This document shows positions 28,745 to 38,125 of a DNA stretch of 64,000 nt, piece by piece. Positions within the stretch are counted from its first letter, which is position 1. Each line of letters opens with the position of its first letter. A program made the position numbers and the translations under genes. This stretch comes from Phycisphaerales bacterium (lineage in GTDB: Bacteria; Planctomycetota; Phycisphaerae; Phycisphaerales; SM1A02), in contig JAJDDB010000009.1 of NCBI GenBank assembly GCA_029260575.1, positions 186,001-250,000 on the forward strand, given 5' to 3'. Under the pieces are notes generated by a model, which was not told the origin of the DNA, did not search any database, and saw only the letters and a program-made list of their open reading frames with translations.

Positions 28745-28765
28745 GCATTCGAATCGGAGCAACGT

Positions 28766-31012
28766 GTGCATCGAAACTCAAACTACATCGCTCTGTTTGT
28801 TCTGCTTTTCGTATCAGCGCGCAGCAGTTTGGCAGTTGATGTTCGCGCGGAGCTGCTTGAAGGCGTACCGACCATTACCGCGCCGGGTGTGCCGGGGCCG
28901 TTGTGCGCGTTCGGGCCAGATACACATGTCATCGTGACCGGGCAGACTTCAAAGAATATTTACGAACCCGTCGTCGTCGCTGCGACATTCGGCAGCGGCA
29001 GAGTCGTCGTTTTCGGACACGGCGGATATTTCGACGGCGCATCACTGCTGCACGATGGAACATCCAGGCTGTTGCAAAACGCTGCCCTGTGGGCCACACA
29101 TCGTACATCTGGCGATACATCCAAACCCGCGCGTGTCGTCACGGTGGAAAATGAGCCCTTTGCGCAGATGCTTACTGATGCGGGGTTCGACGCTCGATCA
29201 ATTGCGCTCAAACAGTTGTCTGTAGCAACGTCCGAAGCAGATGTCGTCATTGTTAATTCACACCGATTGCGATCTGATGCGGATCGGCACGCGCTGATTC
29301 GGTTTGTGCAGCGCGGCGGCGGATTGCTGACTGCGGGACTCGGCTGGGGCTGGCAGCAACTCAACCCCACTCAATCGCTTGTTGAGAATAATCCGGGCAA
29401 CAAGCTTCTTGTGCAGATGGGCATCGTCTTTGCAGATGGGTATCTCAGCACGACAGCAGCAGATGGATATGACACGTCGCTCGGTGATTCGGAACATACA
29501 CACGCTGGTTCTGCTCTTGATGCACTGGTTGTAGCGAAACAGGCGGGAACTGAAGCGGATGCCGGGCATCTCGCGCAAGCAGCAGCAACGCTTACGCGCG
29601 CCATTCAGGCGATCCCACTTGCTGATCGAATGTTCGTGCCGAGGCTCGAGAAAATTGATCGACAGTTCGGCGACGCAATAGTTCCAAGCGAGACGGCGCC
29701 GCTTCGTGCTGAAGATGCGCTGCAGCGTGTGCTGCTGGCCCGACAAATACGTATGTTGGATGCAGAACACCGTAGTATTCAAGCCCACCCGGCCGCTGCG
29801 ACGTTTCCCGATGCAATTGCCGGCGACACACGACTCATCAATCAGACTGTCGCCATTGACTGCACTGTTCCCGACTGGCACAGCACCGGGTTGTATGCCC
29901 CGCCCGGCAGCGTGATTCAGGTTATCGTGTCCGACGATGCAGCGAACGCCGGCCTTCGTGTACGAATCGGCGCGCACAAGGATGAACTCTGGCATAAAGC
30001 TCAGTGGAATCGCGTGCCGGAAATCACAGTTGAACAGCCGTTGAATCAACAGCGCGTTGAAATCGGCACAGCATTCGGCGGTCTTGTGTATCTCGTTGTC
30101 CCGAGGAACTGTCTGCATGCGCAAATTGATGTGCATATTCAGGGGGCTGTCGAAGCGCCCCTGTTCGTTCTTGACGAAACCAATCTCGACGAGTGGCGCA
30201 ATACGATTCGTCACGCACCCGCGCCATGGGGTGAGCTTGCCACTGACAAGATTATTCTCACGCTGCCCACGCGCGTTCTTGCAACACTTGAGAATCCGGA
30301 CATTCTAATGCGGTGGTGGGATACTGTGCTCGACGCGCAAGCGGATCTGCGAACGATCTCCCGCACCCGCGTTCGGCCGGAGCGCGTTGTATGCGATGTA
30401 CAGATCAGTGCCGGCTACATGCATGCGGGCTATCCGATCATGACGCATCTGGATGTGGTCGAAACGTTTGTCGATCTGCACAAGCTCCGGTCCGGCAATA
30501 CGTGGGGGATCTTCCACGAACTCGGCCATAACCATCAGCACGGAGACTGGACCTTCAGCGGAACCGGTGAAGTCACGTGCAACATATTCACGCTCTACGC
30601 CCTGCAGCAGTGTTGCGACGACGGCGCAAAGGGTCACGACGCAGTACAACCTGATGCAATTGCCCGGCGAACGCAACAGCACCGCACACGCGGCGGCACG
30701 TTTGACAGTTGGAAAAATGATCCATTTCTGGCGCTGATCATGTACATCCAGCTTCAGAATGAATTCGGATGGGATGCGTACAAGAAAGTGTTTGCGGAAT
30801 ACGAATCGCTGCCACCAGAGCAGCGCCCAGCAACCGAACTGGACAAACGCGACCAGTGGATGGTGCGCTTCTCTCGAGCGGTCGGCCGAAACCTCGGCCC
30901 GTTCTTCCAGTGGTGGGGAGTGCCAACCTCTGAAAGCGCCCGCCAATCGATAAAAAACCTCCACGTCTGGATGCCCCACGACCTCGCGCAGTTCGATACC
31001 GTGACGAAGTAG
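28766..31012 (+). CDS. Secreted M60-like (enhancin-type) metallopeptidase
   Basis: 748 aa from a GTG start with GGAG 6 nt upstream. Signal peptide (IALFVLLFVSARSSLA). Residues about 30-220 resemble the class I glutamine-amidotransferase-like N-terminal domain often found with M60 domains (GRVVVFGHGGYFDG, LIRFVQRGGGLLTAGLGWGW). The C-terminal half holds the gluzincin motif HELGHNH (His584, Glu585, His588) and the downstream ligand region GEVTCNIF. M60 enzymes cleave mucin-like glycoproteins and related substrates; the natural substrate here is unknown. It lies tail-to-tail with the esterase gene: the two stop codons are adjacent. Confidence 0.85.
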   Translation: MHRNSNYIALFVLLFVSARSSLAVDVRAELLEGVPTITAPGVPGPLCAFGPDTHVIVTGQTSKNIYEPVVVAATFGSGRVVVFGHGGYFDGASLLHDGTSRLLQNAALWATHRTSGDTSKPARVVTVENEPFAQMLTDAGFDARSIALKQLSVATSEADVVIVNSHRLRSDADRHALIRFVQRGGGLLTAGLGWGWQQLNPTQSLVENNPGNKLLVQMGIVFADGYLSTTAADGYDTSLGDSEHTHAGSALDALVVAKQAGTEADAGHLAQAAATLTRAIQAIPLADRMFVPRLEKIDRQFGDAIVPSETAPLRAEDALQRVLLARQIRMLDAEHRSIQAHPAAATFPDAIAGDTRLINQTVAIDCTVPDWHSTGLYAPPGSVIQVIVSDDAANAGLRVRIGAHKDELWHKAQWNRVPEITVEQPLNQQRVEIGTAFGGLVYLVVPRNCLHAQIDVHIQGAVEAPLFVLDETNLDEWRNTIRHAPAPWGELATDKIILTLPTRVLATLENPDILMRWWDTVLDAQADLRTISRTRVRPERVVCDVQISAGYMHAGYPIMTHLDVVETFVDLHKLRSGNTWGIFHELGHNHQHGDWTFSGTGEVTCNIFTLYALQQCCDDGAKGHDAVQPDAIARRTQQHRTRGGTFDSWKNDPFLALIMYIQLQNEFGWDAYKKVFAEYESLPPEQRPATELDKRDQWMVRFSRAVGRNLGPFFQWWGVPTSESARQSIKNLHVWMPHDLAQFDTVTK

Positions 31013-32563
31013 TTATCCGATATCTGCGGTCGATTGATACATTTCAAGTAGCTGCTCATCAAGGCGCTTGAATCGGTCCGGCGATGGCGCACTGCCGTGA
31101 TTGCGCCCTTCCAGCACTTCGACTTCCGCATCCGAACCGAGCTCTTGCAGCGATTCACGCAGCAGCTTGACAGCATCTTCGAGATAAAAATTGTCATCCT
31201 CGCCTGCGATTATGTGCAGCTTCCCCTGCAGCGACTTGCCGATGCGCGGCCATTGTTCTTCCAGCACGAGACGTATGTCATACACTCTCCATGCTTCGGC
31301 AACGTTTGAATCAATCGCGCCGGTCTCACGGTCATACAGCGGCATCGGTTTGCCATCATTTCCTTTCGGACTGAACACCGCTTCGAATGAATGCAGTTGG
31401 CCGCCTTCACCCATGACATGTTCCATACGCCCGAAGTCGTCCGCCCAGATGAACACAGTATCGCCCTGCCTGCCGAGCGGACGACGTTTGCCTTGTTGAT
31501 CACGATAGATGTTCGCGTCATCTGCATAGATATCGACAGTCTGGAACTTGCGGAAGTCTACCGGATCAGGCACGAACGACCACGTGCCGCCGAAGAACTG
31601 CGGGTATTGAATCTGTAGCCACAACGAGGACCACCCGCCGGAGGAAATGCCCGTGAGATAGCGCCCGTGCGGCGCTGCGGTCAGCCGAAACTGTTGTTCA
31701 AGATACGGAATGAACTCCTCGACGAGTGCGTCTGCGTACGGGCCATTATTGGCAGAATTCGCAAAAACGTGATGCCCCGTGCGGATGTCCGAATCCAGTC
31801 CGATCTTGACGATCTGGTTTGCATTGTCATCTCGGTTCATCGTTGCCATGTACACGCCCTGGAATTCGCTGCCGCCGAAGCCGGGAATGAGATACAGCGC
31901 CGGATACTCGCGCCCTGCGTTTTCCTTTTCAAGATACGACTCCGGCAGCAACACTGCAGCTTCGAGATGGATGTCCCTGCCATGAAAATCGCTCAACATG
32001 TCGCTGCGCATTCTGACGTGCTGCAGCCGGCCGGAGTCAAACATCTTGCTGAACATGGGGTGCGCTGCGGGGTCTCGTGATTCGGCAACTTCGGTGATGT
32101 GCAGGGCAACAGTCTTGTCGTCTGCGCCGTTGAAATTTTGCGTGATCTTGGTGCTGTAGCCGGTGCCTTGCCCGGAACCGATCGTATGCGAATCGAGATT
32201 ACGCCGCATCACCGCCTGGACGGTGTGATCATCCTGCTCGAGTGCGCGCATCGGCCCGGGAAATGACAGCGTTCGTCGTGAGGAATCAAACCGCAACACG
32301 TCTCCGGGTTTCCAGTAAGTGACATCGACCGCAAAGAACGGTTCGGTGTGGCTCCACCTGGAACCCATGCGCGGTTCACCGGACTCGCTTGCCGACAGCA
32401 TCACGTACACCCTGCCGGTGTAGGAATCTGTAATCGACGCATCATATGTCACGGCAAACGACAGGCCACCAGTCGGCGGGCTGCCCTGCGCGATTGCGGA
32501 GACAGCTATGAAAAGTAACGTCAGAACACACGGCAACAAACGAACAGCGCGGAAACGAATCAT
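31013..32563 (-). CDS. Secreted putative esterase (alpha/beta hydrolase)
   Basis: 516 aa. Signal peptide (MIRFRAVRLLPCVLTLLFIAVSAIAQ) followed by an N-terminal beta domain of about 190 residues and an esterase-D/feruloyl-esterase-like domain. The nucleophile elbow is GISSGG near residue 303, in a conserved context (PHGRYLTGISSGG, LQIQYPQFFGGTWSFVPDP), and the catalytic His is in EGRNHGSAP near the end. ILAGEDD supplies a possible acid. Probably cleaves ester bonds of polysaccharides or other extracellular polymers. Downstream of the secreted toroid protein on the same strand (29-nt gap), so co-transcription is likely. Confidence 0.85.
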   Translation of the reverse strand: MIRFRAVRLLPCVLTLLFIAVSAIAQGSPPTGGLSFAVTYDASITDSYTGRVYVMLSASESGEPRMGSRWSHTEPFFAVDVTYWKPGDVLRFDSSRRTLSFPGPMRALEQDDHTVQAVMRRNLDSHTIGSGQGTGYSTKITQNFNGADDKTVALHITEVAESRDPAAHPMFSKMFDSGRLQHVRMRSDMLSDFHGRDIHLEAAVLLPESYLEKENAGREYPALYLIPGFGGSEFQGVYMATMNRDDNANQIVKIGLDSDIRTGHHVFANSANNGPYADALVEEFIPYLEQQFRLTAAPHGRYLTGISSGGWSSLWLQIQYPQFFGGTWSFVPDPVDFRKFQTVDIYADDANIYRDQQGKRRPLGRQGDTVFIWADDFGRMEHVMGEGGQLHSFEAVFSPKGNDGKPMPLYDRETGAIDSNVAEAWRVYDIRLVLEEQWPRIGKSLQGKLHIIAGEDDNFYLEDAVKLLRESLQELGSDAEVEVLEGRNHGSAPSPDRFKRLDEQLLEMYQSTADIG

Positions 32564-32592
32564 GCAATACTTCTTTCAATTTTCAGTTCACG

Positions 32593-33984
32593 TCATTCAG
32601 CAATGACGAGTGCGGGTTTGAGCGTTTCTTCCAGAGCGAGTGTGCAATACACCGTGACCAGCACCGGGTGGCCTTCCATCCAGCGATCCGCTTCGTTGAC
32701 CCAACTGCCATCATCTGCCTGCCGCGAGGTAATCGCATCGATCAGTTCCTCGCGCCAGTTATGCAGCACGCCATCGGTATCAGCAATCTCATGCTGCTGC
32801 GCAACGAAAAGCGCCCGCGACAGCGTGTGATAGTAATAATACAAACCCGTCTGACCCAGCCCCGGGTTCTCATCAAAGCCCCAGCGCTTGCGCAGCCAGT
32901 CAAACGCAGCCCGCACACGCACATCATCCGGCGACAGCCCGGCATACAACATGCTCTTGAAACCGGCATAAGTCATCGAACCATAACTGCGCAAGCTGCG
33001 TGGCACGCCGGCTTCGAGTTTCTCGCCGTACCGCCCTTCACCGGCAACTTCACTTCCCATTGATTCGCCGCCGTTGGCCGGTGTGTAGATGAAGCCGCCA
33101 TCATTGCCGGCCCAGTCAGCTTTATTCGTCTGCTTGAGATTCTGGGCCCGGCTCACAAACGCAAGCGCCTTCTGCATCACCGGTTCATCCGGACTCACGC
33201 CGGCTTCGTACAGCGCATCCAGCATCATTTGCGTGTTGGACATGTCCGGCCGACCGCGGTTGCCGTACCCTGCGCCGCCGAACCAATCCTGCTGGCCGCC
33301 GAGCCCTTCGCTCTGATCCCACTGGTTGGTCTTGAGCCACTGCACAGCTTCGAACTTCATGTCATACGCATCTTCAGACGGGACTGATGACAGGGCCATG
33401 ACGACCGATGATGTGACATAGTTTGCAAGCCCGCCATCATCGAACGACCCGTCAGGTCGCTGAGCAGCTGCAAGAAATCGCATCGCCTTTGTGCCGGCTT
33501 CGGTTTTGAGCCACTTCGGGTTGTGCTGCACCATCGCTTTGACTGCAAGGGCCGTGACAGCCACAGCAACCGGCGATGTCTTGTTCGGCTGATCGGTTGG
33601 CGCGCCCTGCACATCCGTCATCCACCCGCCGGATGCGTCCTGCGTGTGCATCAGGAATTCGATTCCCTTGTCGAGCGCTGTCGCAGCCGACTGATAGTGC
33701 GTTGTCGTAATCGGTACGTCGGCAGGTCGGCGGGCAATCTCAAACACCGCCGGCATCGGAAGAATCACGCGCTGCGGCAGCGGCGGGGGATCGTATTCGG
33801 TAATCGATTCTGTCTTGACGCGCGCGTCAATTGTCTTTTCAGCATTCTTGAGCAATTCTGATTCGGGCGTTTGCACAGCACGAGAATCGCTCGATTGCGT
33901 CGTTTGTGCAGCAGTGGAGGGGGCTGCTGTGACGAGCAATGCAGCAGCGGTGAGCAGTACGTTCTGGAAGACTGTCCGGCACAT
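32593..33984 (-). CDS. Secreted prenyltransferase/squalene-cyclase-like toroid protein
   Basis: 463 aa. Signal peptide (MCRTVFQNVLLTAAALLVTAAPSTAAQ). The mature part has repeats of the alpha/alpha-toroid type: GIEFLMHTQDASGGWMTD, AMRFLAAAQRPDGSFDDGG, AVQWLKTNQWD, FDWLRKRWGFDENPGLGQTGLYYYYH. Such planctomycete proteins are exported and not membrane cyclases; a catalytic DxDD motif is not evident, so it is likely a binding or structural toroid. Start chosen at the ATG that begins the signal peptide (CAGGAG 9 nt upstream), 18 codons inside the frame. Shares the minus-strand operon with the esterase. Confidence 0.82.
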   Translation of the reverse strand: MCRTVFQNVLLTAAALLVTAAPSTAAQTTQSSDSRAVQTPESELLKNAEKTIDARVKTESITEYDPPPLPQRVILPMPAVFEIARRPADVPITTTHYQSAATALDKGIEFLMHTQDASGGWMTDVQGAPTDQPNKTSPVAVAVTALAVKAMVQHNPKWLKTEAGTKAMRFLAAAQRPDGSFDDGGLANYVTSSVVMALSSVPSEDAYDMKFEAVQWLKTNQWDQSEGLGGQQDWFGGAGYGNRGRPDMSNTQMMLDALYEAGVSPDEPVMQKALAFVSRAQNLKQTNKADWAGNDGGFIYTPANGGESMGSEVAGEGRYGEKLEAGVPRSLRSYGSMTYAGFKSMLYAGLSPDDVRVRAAFDWLRKRWGFDENPGLGQTGLYYYYHTLSRALFVAQQHEIADTDGVLHNWREELIDAITSRQADDGSWVNEADRWMEGHPVLVTVYCTLALEETLKPALVIAE

Positions 33985-34042
33985 GATCAGGAACTCCTGC
34001 GAAAGTGGTTCAAGAGCCTGCAATTGTAAAGGCAGCAACGAC

Positions 34043-34963
34043 TCAGGCTGCGTTCGGATCGACCCAATGATCGAGATTGCGGTCCAGCAGAGCGCCTAGT
34101 CGCTGCACTTCCGGTCGAAACGTGGCGCACAGCCTGCGGCGCAGTTCCGGATCCATCCCGGCAGGACGTTTCGGACCGCCCCCTTTGGCAGCGTACAGAA
34201 TTGAGCCGATGCGACTACGAAGTTGCGGTGAAAGAGACCTGCCCACGAATCGTGCAATCGATGGGTGATTCTTCAGGAATCGTTTGACGCCTGGATTGCG
34301 GACCCAGCTTCCTTTGTTATGCACTTCAATCTCGGGTGTAAACGAATCATCTACACCGAGGAATTGAAAGACCTCGTGAACAACGTCGGCGGTCTCGGCA
34401 GCAAAGTCATCAAAGAGAATCACCATTACATTCGTGCGGTCGAATGTGTCAAAGAATCGCTGGACCTGCGGGCTGAACGTCGCCATCGCTTCGTACTGCA
34501 ATTCGTTGGGGCCGTGGGTCCCCGCTGGAATGCGCCTCCCTTCGCGTCGATCAGTCTGCGCGTCCAGAGCTTCTTCGAAACTGAGAATGTCCTCCTCGGC
34601 TGCGTAGAGGTTCTGGCCGTGCATCGACCACATCATGTCAATTGGATTGCGCAGCATGATGATGATTCGTGCATCCGGCGCAAACGCTTTGATCTCTTCA
34701 GCAGCCCGCTCGGAGTACAGATATTTGGACGATGCTTCCCCGCGCGCGGCAATGTTTGCAGAGCCGTGAAAGAGATCAAGATATACCTGCAAATCTCTTA
34801 CGCGCCGATTCGGTTTAACATCCAGATCGCTGCCGAAGTAATGCGGTTCCTTCTCTTTTGACACGAACACGTCCGGGTGCTGCTCAAGATATTTGTAAAG
34901 CGATGTCGTGCCACACTTTGCCGCGCCGACAATGAAGAAGTTTGGCGCCACGCCCTGGCTCAT
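34043..34963 (-). CDS. PAPS-dependent sulfotransferase
   Basis: 306 aa. The 5'-phosphosulfate loop is AAKCGTTSLYKYLEQHPD near the N-terminus, and the 3'-phosphate site RNPIDMMWSMHGQ lies near residue 100. It resembles heparan/carbohydrate-type sulfotransferases, transferring sulfate from PAPS to a sugar hydroxyl. The ATG overlaps the stop of the upstream sulfotransferase (ATGA), so the two are coupled. Paralogous with its neighbour in motif order and length. The frame's extra 17 N-terminal codons lie within that neighbour and are not used. Confidence 0.92.
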   Translation of the reverse strand: MSQGVAPNFFIVGAAKCGTTSLYKYLEQHPDVFVSKEKEPHYFGSDLDVKPNRRVRDLQVYLDLFHGSANIAARGEASSKYLYSERAAEEIKAFAPDARIIIMLRNPIDMMWSMHGQNLYAAEEDILSFEEALDAQTDRREGRRIPAGTHGPNELQYEAMATFSPQVQRFFDTFDRTNVMVILFDDFAAETADVVHEVFQFLGVDDSFTPEIEVHNKGSWVRNPGVKRFLKNHPSIARFVGRSLSPQLRSRIGSILYAAKGGGPKRPAGMDPELRRRLCATFRPEVQRLGALLDRNLDHWVDPNAA

Positions 34964-35919
34964 ACCCCGCGCCCGATCTGCGCACCACCGGACGCGGTGC
35001 GCGGCCGCAGCCAATGCGACAGGTCCCGATCAATCAGGGTGCTGAGTGTCTCGATCTCCGGTTTGAATTGTTCCATGAGCTGTTGCCGCAATTCAGGATC
35101 CATAGTCTTGGATCGTTGCTCAGGTACAGGCCCGATCGAAGCGAGGAAGTGTCCTATTCGTCCGCGCATTTCACTGGGAATGGTTCTGGCAATGGACTGT
35201 CTCAGCCATTTGTTTCGGCGAAGAAACTGCTTGATGCCGGGATTGCGAATCTCCTGGGCGGCACCATGCACATTGAAGTCCGCTGGAATCGTGGAGTCGA
35301 CGTCAAAGAATGTAAGAATCTCTGCATAGACGCCCGGTGTGTCCCGAACAAAGTCATCAAACAAAACAATCTTCACCTGCTTGCGATCGAATCGATCAAG
35401 ATATCGCTGCACCTGTGTAGAGAATGTGACTACATCCGTGTATTGCAAGGTCTGAGCACTGACAGTGTCCGACGGAATCCGACGGCCGGCTCGCCGATCT
35501 TCCTGCGCTGCCAGCGCTTCGCCGAAGTCGACAATGTCATCAGCTGCTGCATACAGATACCATCCGTGCAGCGACCACATCATGTCCACCGGTTGGCGCA
35601 GCATGATCAGAATCTTCGCATCCGGCGCAAAGTCGTGAATATTCGCAGCCGCCTCTTTGGAGTACAAATGCCAGACAGAGCCATCAAGTTTTGCGCTGGC
35701 GTTCCCGGCGTTTGCAAAAAGTCGAAGATACTTTTTGCGGTCGGCGATCCGAAGCGATGGGTGAATGTCCATGTCGGTGCAGAAATGCGATGTCTCACGA
35801 GGACGGCAGACAAACACATCCGGATGGTGGTGGAGGTACTGCGTCAGCGAAGTCGTTCCGCACTTGGGAGCTCCTACAAGAAAGACATTTGGGCAGTTCA
35901 CGAAAGTTGACTCCACCAT
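34960..35919 (-). CDS. PAPS-dependent sulfotransferase (tandem paralogue)
   Basis: 319 aa. PAPS motifs GAPKCGTTSLTQYLHHHPD near residue 15 and RQPVDMMWSLHGWYLY near 113. The next segments (DFGEALAAQEDRRAGRRIPSDT, VQRYLDRFDRKQVKIVLFDDF) parallel those of the following gene (SFEEALDAQTDRREGRRIPAGT, VQRFFDTFDRTNVMVILFDDF). The acceptor is presumably a polysaccharide made with the adjacent glycosyltransferase. It starts 60 nt after the GT4 gene on the same strand. A TACGAT box lies 26 nt before the ATG. Confidence 0.92.
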   Translation of the reverse strand: MVESTFVNCPNVFLVGAPKCGTTSLTQYLHHHPDVFVCRPRETSHFCTDMDIHPSLRIADRKKYLRLFANAGNASAKLDGSVWHLYSKEAAANIHDFAPDAKILIMLRQPVDMMWSLHGWYLYAAADDIVDFGEALAAQEDRRAGRRIPSDTVSAQTLQYTDVVTFSTQVQRYLDRFDRKQVKIVLFDDFVRDTPGVYAEILTFFDVDSTIPADFNVHGAAQEIRNPGIKQFLRRNKWLRQSIARTIPSEMRGRIGHFLASIGPVPEQRSKTMDPELRQQLMEQFKPEIETLSTLIDRDLSHWLRPRTASGGAQIGRGV

Positions 35920-35979
35920 CGACTGAATCGTTCTCGAAGCACAGCATCGTAGCGATTGACGCCGTCGTCGTTGATTGCG

Positions 35980-37209
35980 TCAGTGTCGCCGCAGCCGCAG
36001 AAACAGCGCTGCATATTGTTCCAGCACCCGGGCGGTACTGTATTCGCGCTGCGCCTGTTCTCGTGCAGCATCGCCGTGGCTCTTGCGGATCGTGTCGTGC
36101 TGCAGATAGGCCAGCCAGGCGTCCGCTGCCTCGGCGGGCGTCGGGTTGATGAATTTTCCGGTCTGGTCATCTGTGATCAGATCTTCGCAGCCGGAGATTC
36201 GAGTCACAATCGAGGGCAAACCGCTGGCCATCGCTTCCACGACTGCTGCAGGCATACCCTCATTTGCTGATGGTAGCGCGAAGACATCTGCCGCCCGGTA
36301 CAACGGTGCAGGATCTTCATGAAAGCCTGCCCATATGATCCGGTCGGTGATATTCAATGCCGCCGCTCGATCGCGCATCTCCGCCATGAACGTCGCATCG
36401 GTCGACGGCCCGGCTATGGCAGCCTGGCAGTCATGTCCCGCTGCCGCTGCTGCACCGACCGCTTCGAGAAGAAGATTCGGCCGCTTGCGCCTGCCGAGGC
36501 GCCCGACAAACAGCAAAGTCGGTCGATCCGCCCAGCCAAGTTCGCGTCGCACTGCGGACCTTTCCTGCGCATCCCGCGCCGGTCGAAATCGATCAACATC
36601 CACAGCCATCGGAATCCGAAGAATCTGATTGTCTGCGATACCGCATTCGCGCAGCTCCCGGGCAATCGCGGAACTCATTGCAATGATGCCGCTGCACTGC
36701 GCTGCCATGCGCCGGCGTTTGCGGGCAAGGCCGAGCATTCGCTGCAGGCGGGCTGTGTCCTGAAGATCAATCTGGTGGTTGGCAAGAAAAACCACTGCAG
36801 GCAGGCCGAGCTGTTCTGCACACGCTGCAGGCTGCACAGTTGAAACGAATCCTGTCAAGCCATGGAAGACGTCAAACGCGTCGTGCCTGTCGCGCAGAAA
36901 ACTGTCTGCGGCCTTGAGAAACCGCTTTGTCATGCGCCAACGTGACAACGGCGGGTCGTCGTGGTTCGGCAGCGGTCCCAGAAAGTGCTGGCCAGCAAAA
37001 AGGTCAAACTGTTGTTGTTCAGGCAGGCCATGGACCAGCGTAATTTCGAACTGTCCGGGTGCAGCGGCGCTGTAGAGACGATAGTGAAACGACCCGGGGC
37101 CGTAGTATTGCGTGCCGGCCCCACGCGGCGACCACAACAGCACCCGCAGCGGTCGAGTTGCCTCAGATGATGGATCGGGAATCGGCACGGTCAGCCACGA
37201 TATCGACAT
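35980..37209 (-). CDS. Glycosyltransferase family 4
   Basis: 409 aa GT-B enzyme. N-terminal Rossmann part (RVLLWSPRGAGTQYYGPG), a central LLFVGRLGRRKRPNLLLEAVG, and the donor-binding signature LPSANEGMPAAVVEAMASGLPSIVT near residue 320. Transfers a sugar from a nucleotide sugar to a lipid- or glycan-linked acceptor. First gene of a leftward GT4-sulfotransferase-sulfotransferase set, so a sulfated exopolysaccharide or glycoconjugate is the likely product. Start chosen at MSISWLTVPIP; 46 upstream codons overlap the divergent pgl gene and are poor. Confidence 0.88.
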   Translation of the reverse strand: MSISWLTVPIPDPSSEATRPLRVLLWSPRGAGTQYYGPGSFHYRLYSAAAPGQFEITLVHGLPEQQQFDLFAGQHFLGPLPNHDDPPLSRWRMTKRFLKAADSFLRDRHDAFDVFHGLTGFVSTVQPAACAEQLGLPAVVFLANHQIDLQDTARLQRMLGLARKRRRMAAQCSGIIAMSSAIARELRECGIADNQILRIPMAVDVDRFRPARDAQERSAVRRELGWADRPTLLFVGRLGRRKRPNLLLEAVGAAAAAGHDCQAAIAGPSTDATFMAEMRDRAAALNITDRIIWAGFHEDPAPLYRAADVFALPSANEGMPAAVVEAMASGLPSIVTRISGCEDLITDDQTGKFINPTPAEAADAWLAYLQHDTIRKSHGDAAREQAQREYSTARVLEQYAALFLRLRRH

Positions 37210-37282
37210 TTCGCCGACGCTCGCAAACGCAACTTTCACAACACCGCTGGTCACATTCGCCACACCGTGCAATGATGCTCTC

Positions 37283-38125
37283 ATGGACGCCACAGGCGAT
37301 ACGACACCCAGCCGCGAGACGTACCCTGTCATTGAAGACCAACTCACGCCGCCGGCGTTGCCCGGAACGGTCGTTGTGCTCGAAACTGCAGATGAAGTGA
37401 TCGATCGCGTTGCCGGCGATCTGGTCGCCCATGCTGAACAATGCGTGCGCGATCACGAGGAATTTCACATTGCACTTTCAGGTGGCAGTACACCTGAACC
37501 GCTGTATCGCCGGCTGATGTACGACCCGGACTTTCGACGCCTGCCCTGGCGGCGTACGCATTTGTGGATAGTCGACGAGCGCTGCGTCGAGCTCGATGAT
37601 GAATTGAGCAATTACAAAATGATCCGCGAGACGCTGGTGGAGCACGCTGATATTCCGCCTGAACAAGTACACCCGATCGCAGCGACTGATCCTGATGCGG
37701 ATGTCGCTTATGAGCGCGGCTTCAAACAAGCCATGTTGTACAGGCCGGCCGGTGAAGACCGCCTCGATTATGTTCTGCTCGGATTGGGCTCAGACGGCCA
37801 CACCGCCAGCCTGTTTCCCGGCAGCAGCGCCCTGGCCGAACCGCATCGACTGGTGCGACGTGTGCATCATGAACCGGTCCAGCCACCTGATCGCATCACG
37901 ATGACATTCAACCTGCTCAACGCAGCGCGCATGATCGGAGTGCTTGTCACCGGCACCAGCAAAGCCGCAACGATTCAGCAGATCGCAACCGGCAGCGACC
38001 CAGTCGAGGTCCTGCCGATCAGGGGAATAGCGCCACACAACGGCGAGTTGCTATGGTACCTCGATGCAGCAGCAGCGGGGCAATCCCGCGAGGAGCCGCC
38101 ATGTGCCCAGACATCAAAAGTGTGA
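37283..38125 (+). CDS. pgl: 6-phosphogluconolactonase
   Basis: 280 aa. Second step of the oxidative pentose phosphate pathway: hydrolysis of 6-phosphogluconolactone. DevB-type signatures: FHIALSGGSTPEPLYRRL, HLWIVDERCV, and GLGSDGHTASLFPGS (residues about 63, 90 and 163). The N-terminal ~30 residues are an extension. Start at MDATGD (the frame is open 57 codons further upstream, antisense to the GT4 5' end). No zwf or gnd nearby. Overlaps the DUF1569 gene by 25 nt. It is the only central-metabolism gene of this block. Confidence 0.93.
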   Translation: MDATGDTTPSRETYPVIEDQLTPPALPGTVVVLETADEVIDRVAGDLVAHAEQCVRDHEEFHIALSGGSTPEPLYRRLMYDPDFRRLPWRRTHLWIVDERCVELDDELSNYKMIRETLVEHADIPPEQVHPIAATDPDADVAYERGFKQAMLYRPAGEDRLDYVLLGLGSDGHTASLFPGSSALAEPHRLVRRVHHEPVQPPDRITMTFNLLNAARMIGVLVTGTSKAATIQQIATGSDPVEVLPIRGIAPHNGELLWYLDAAAAGQSREEPPCAQTSKV

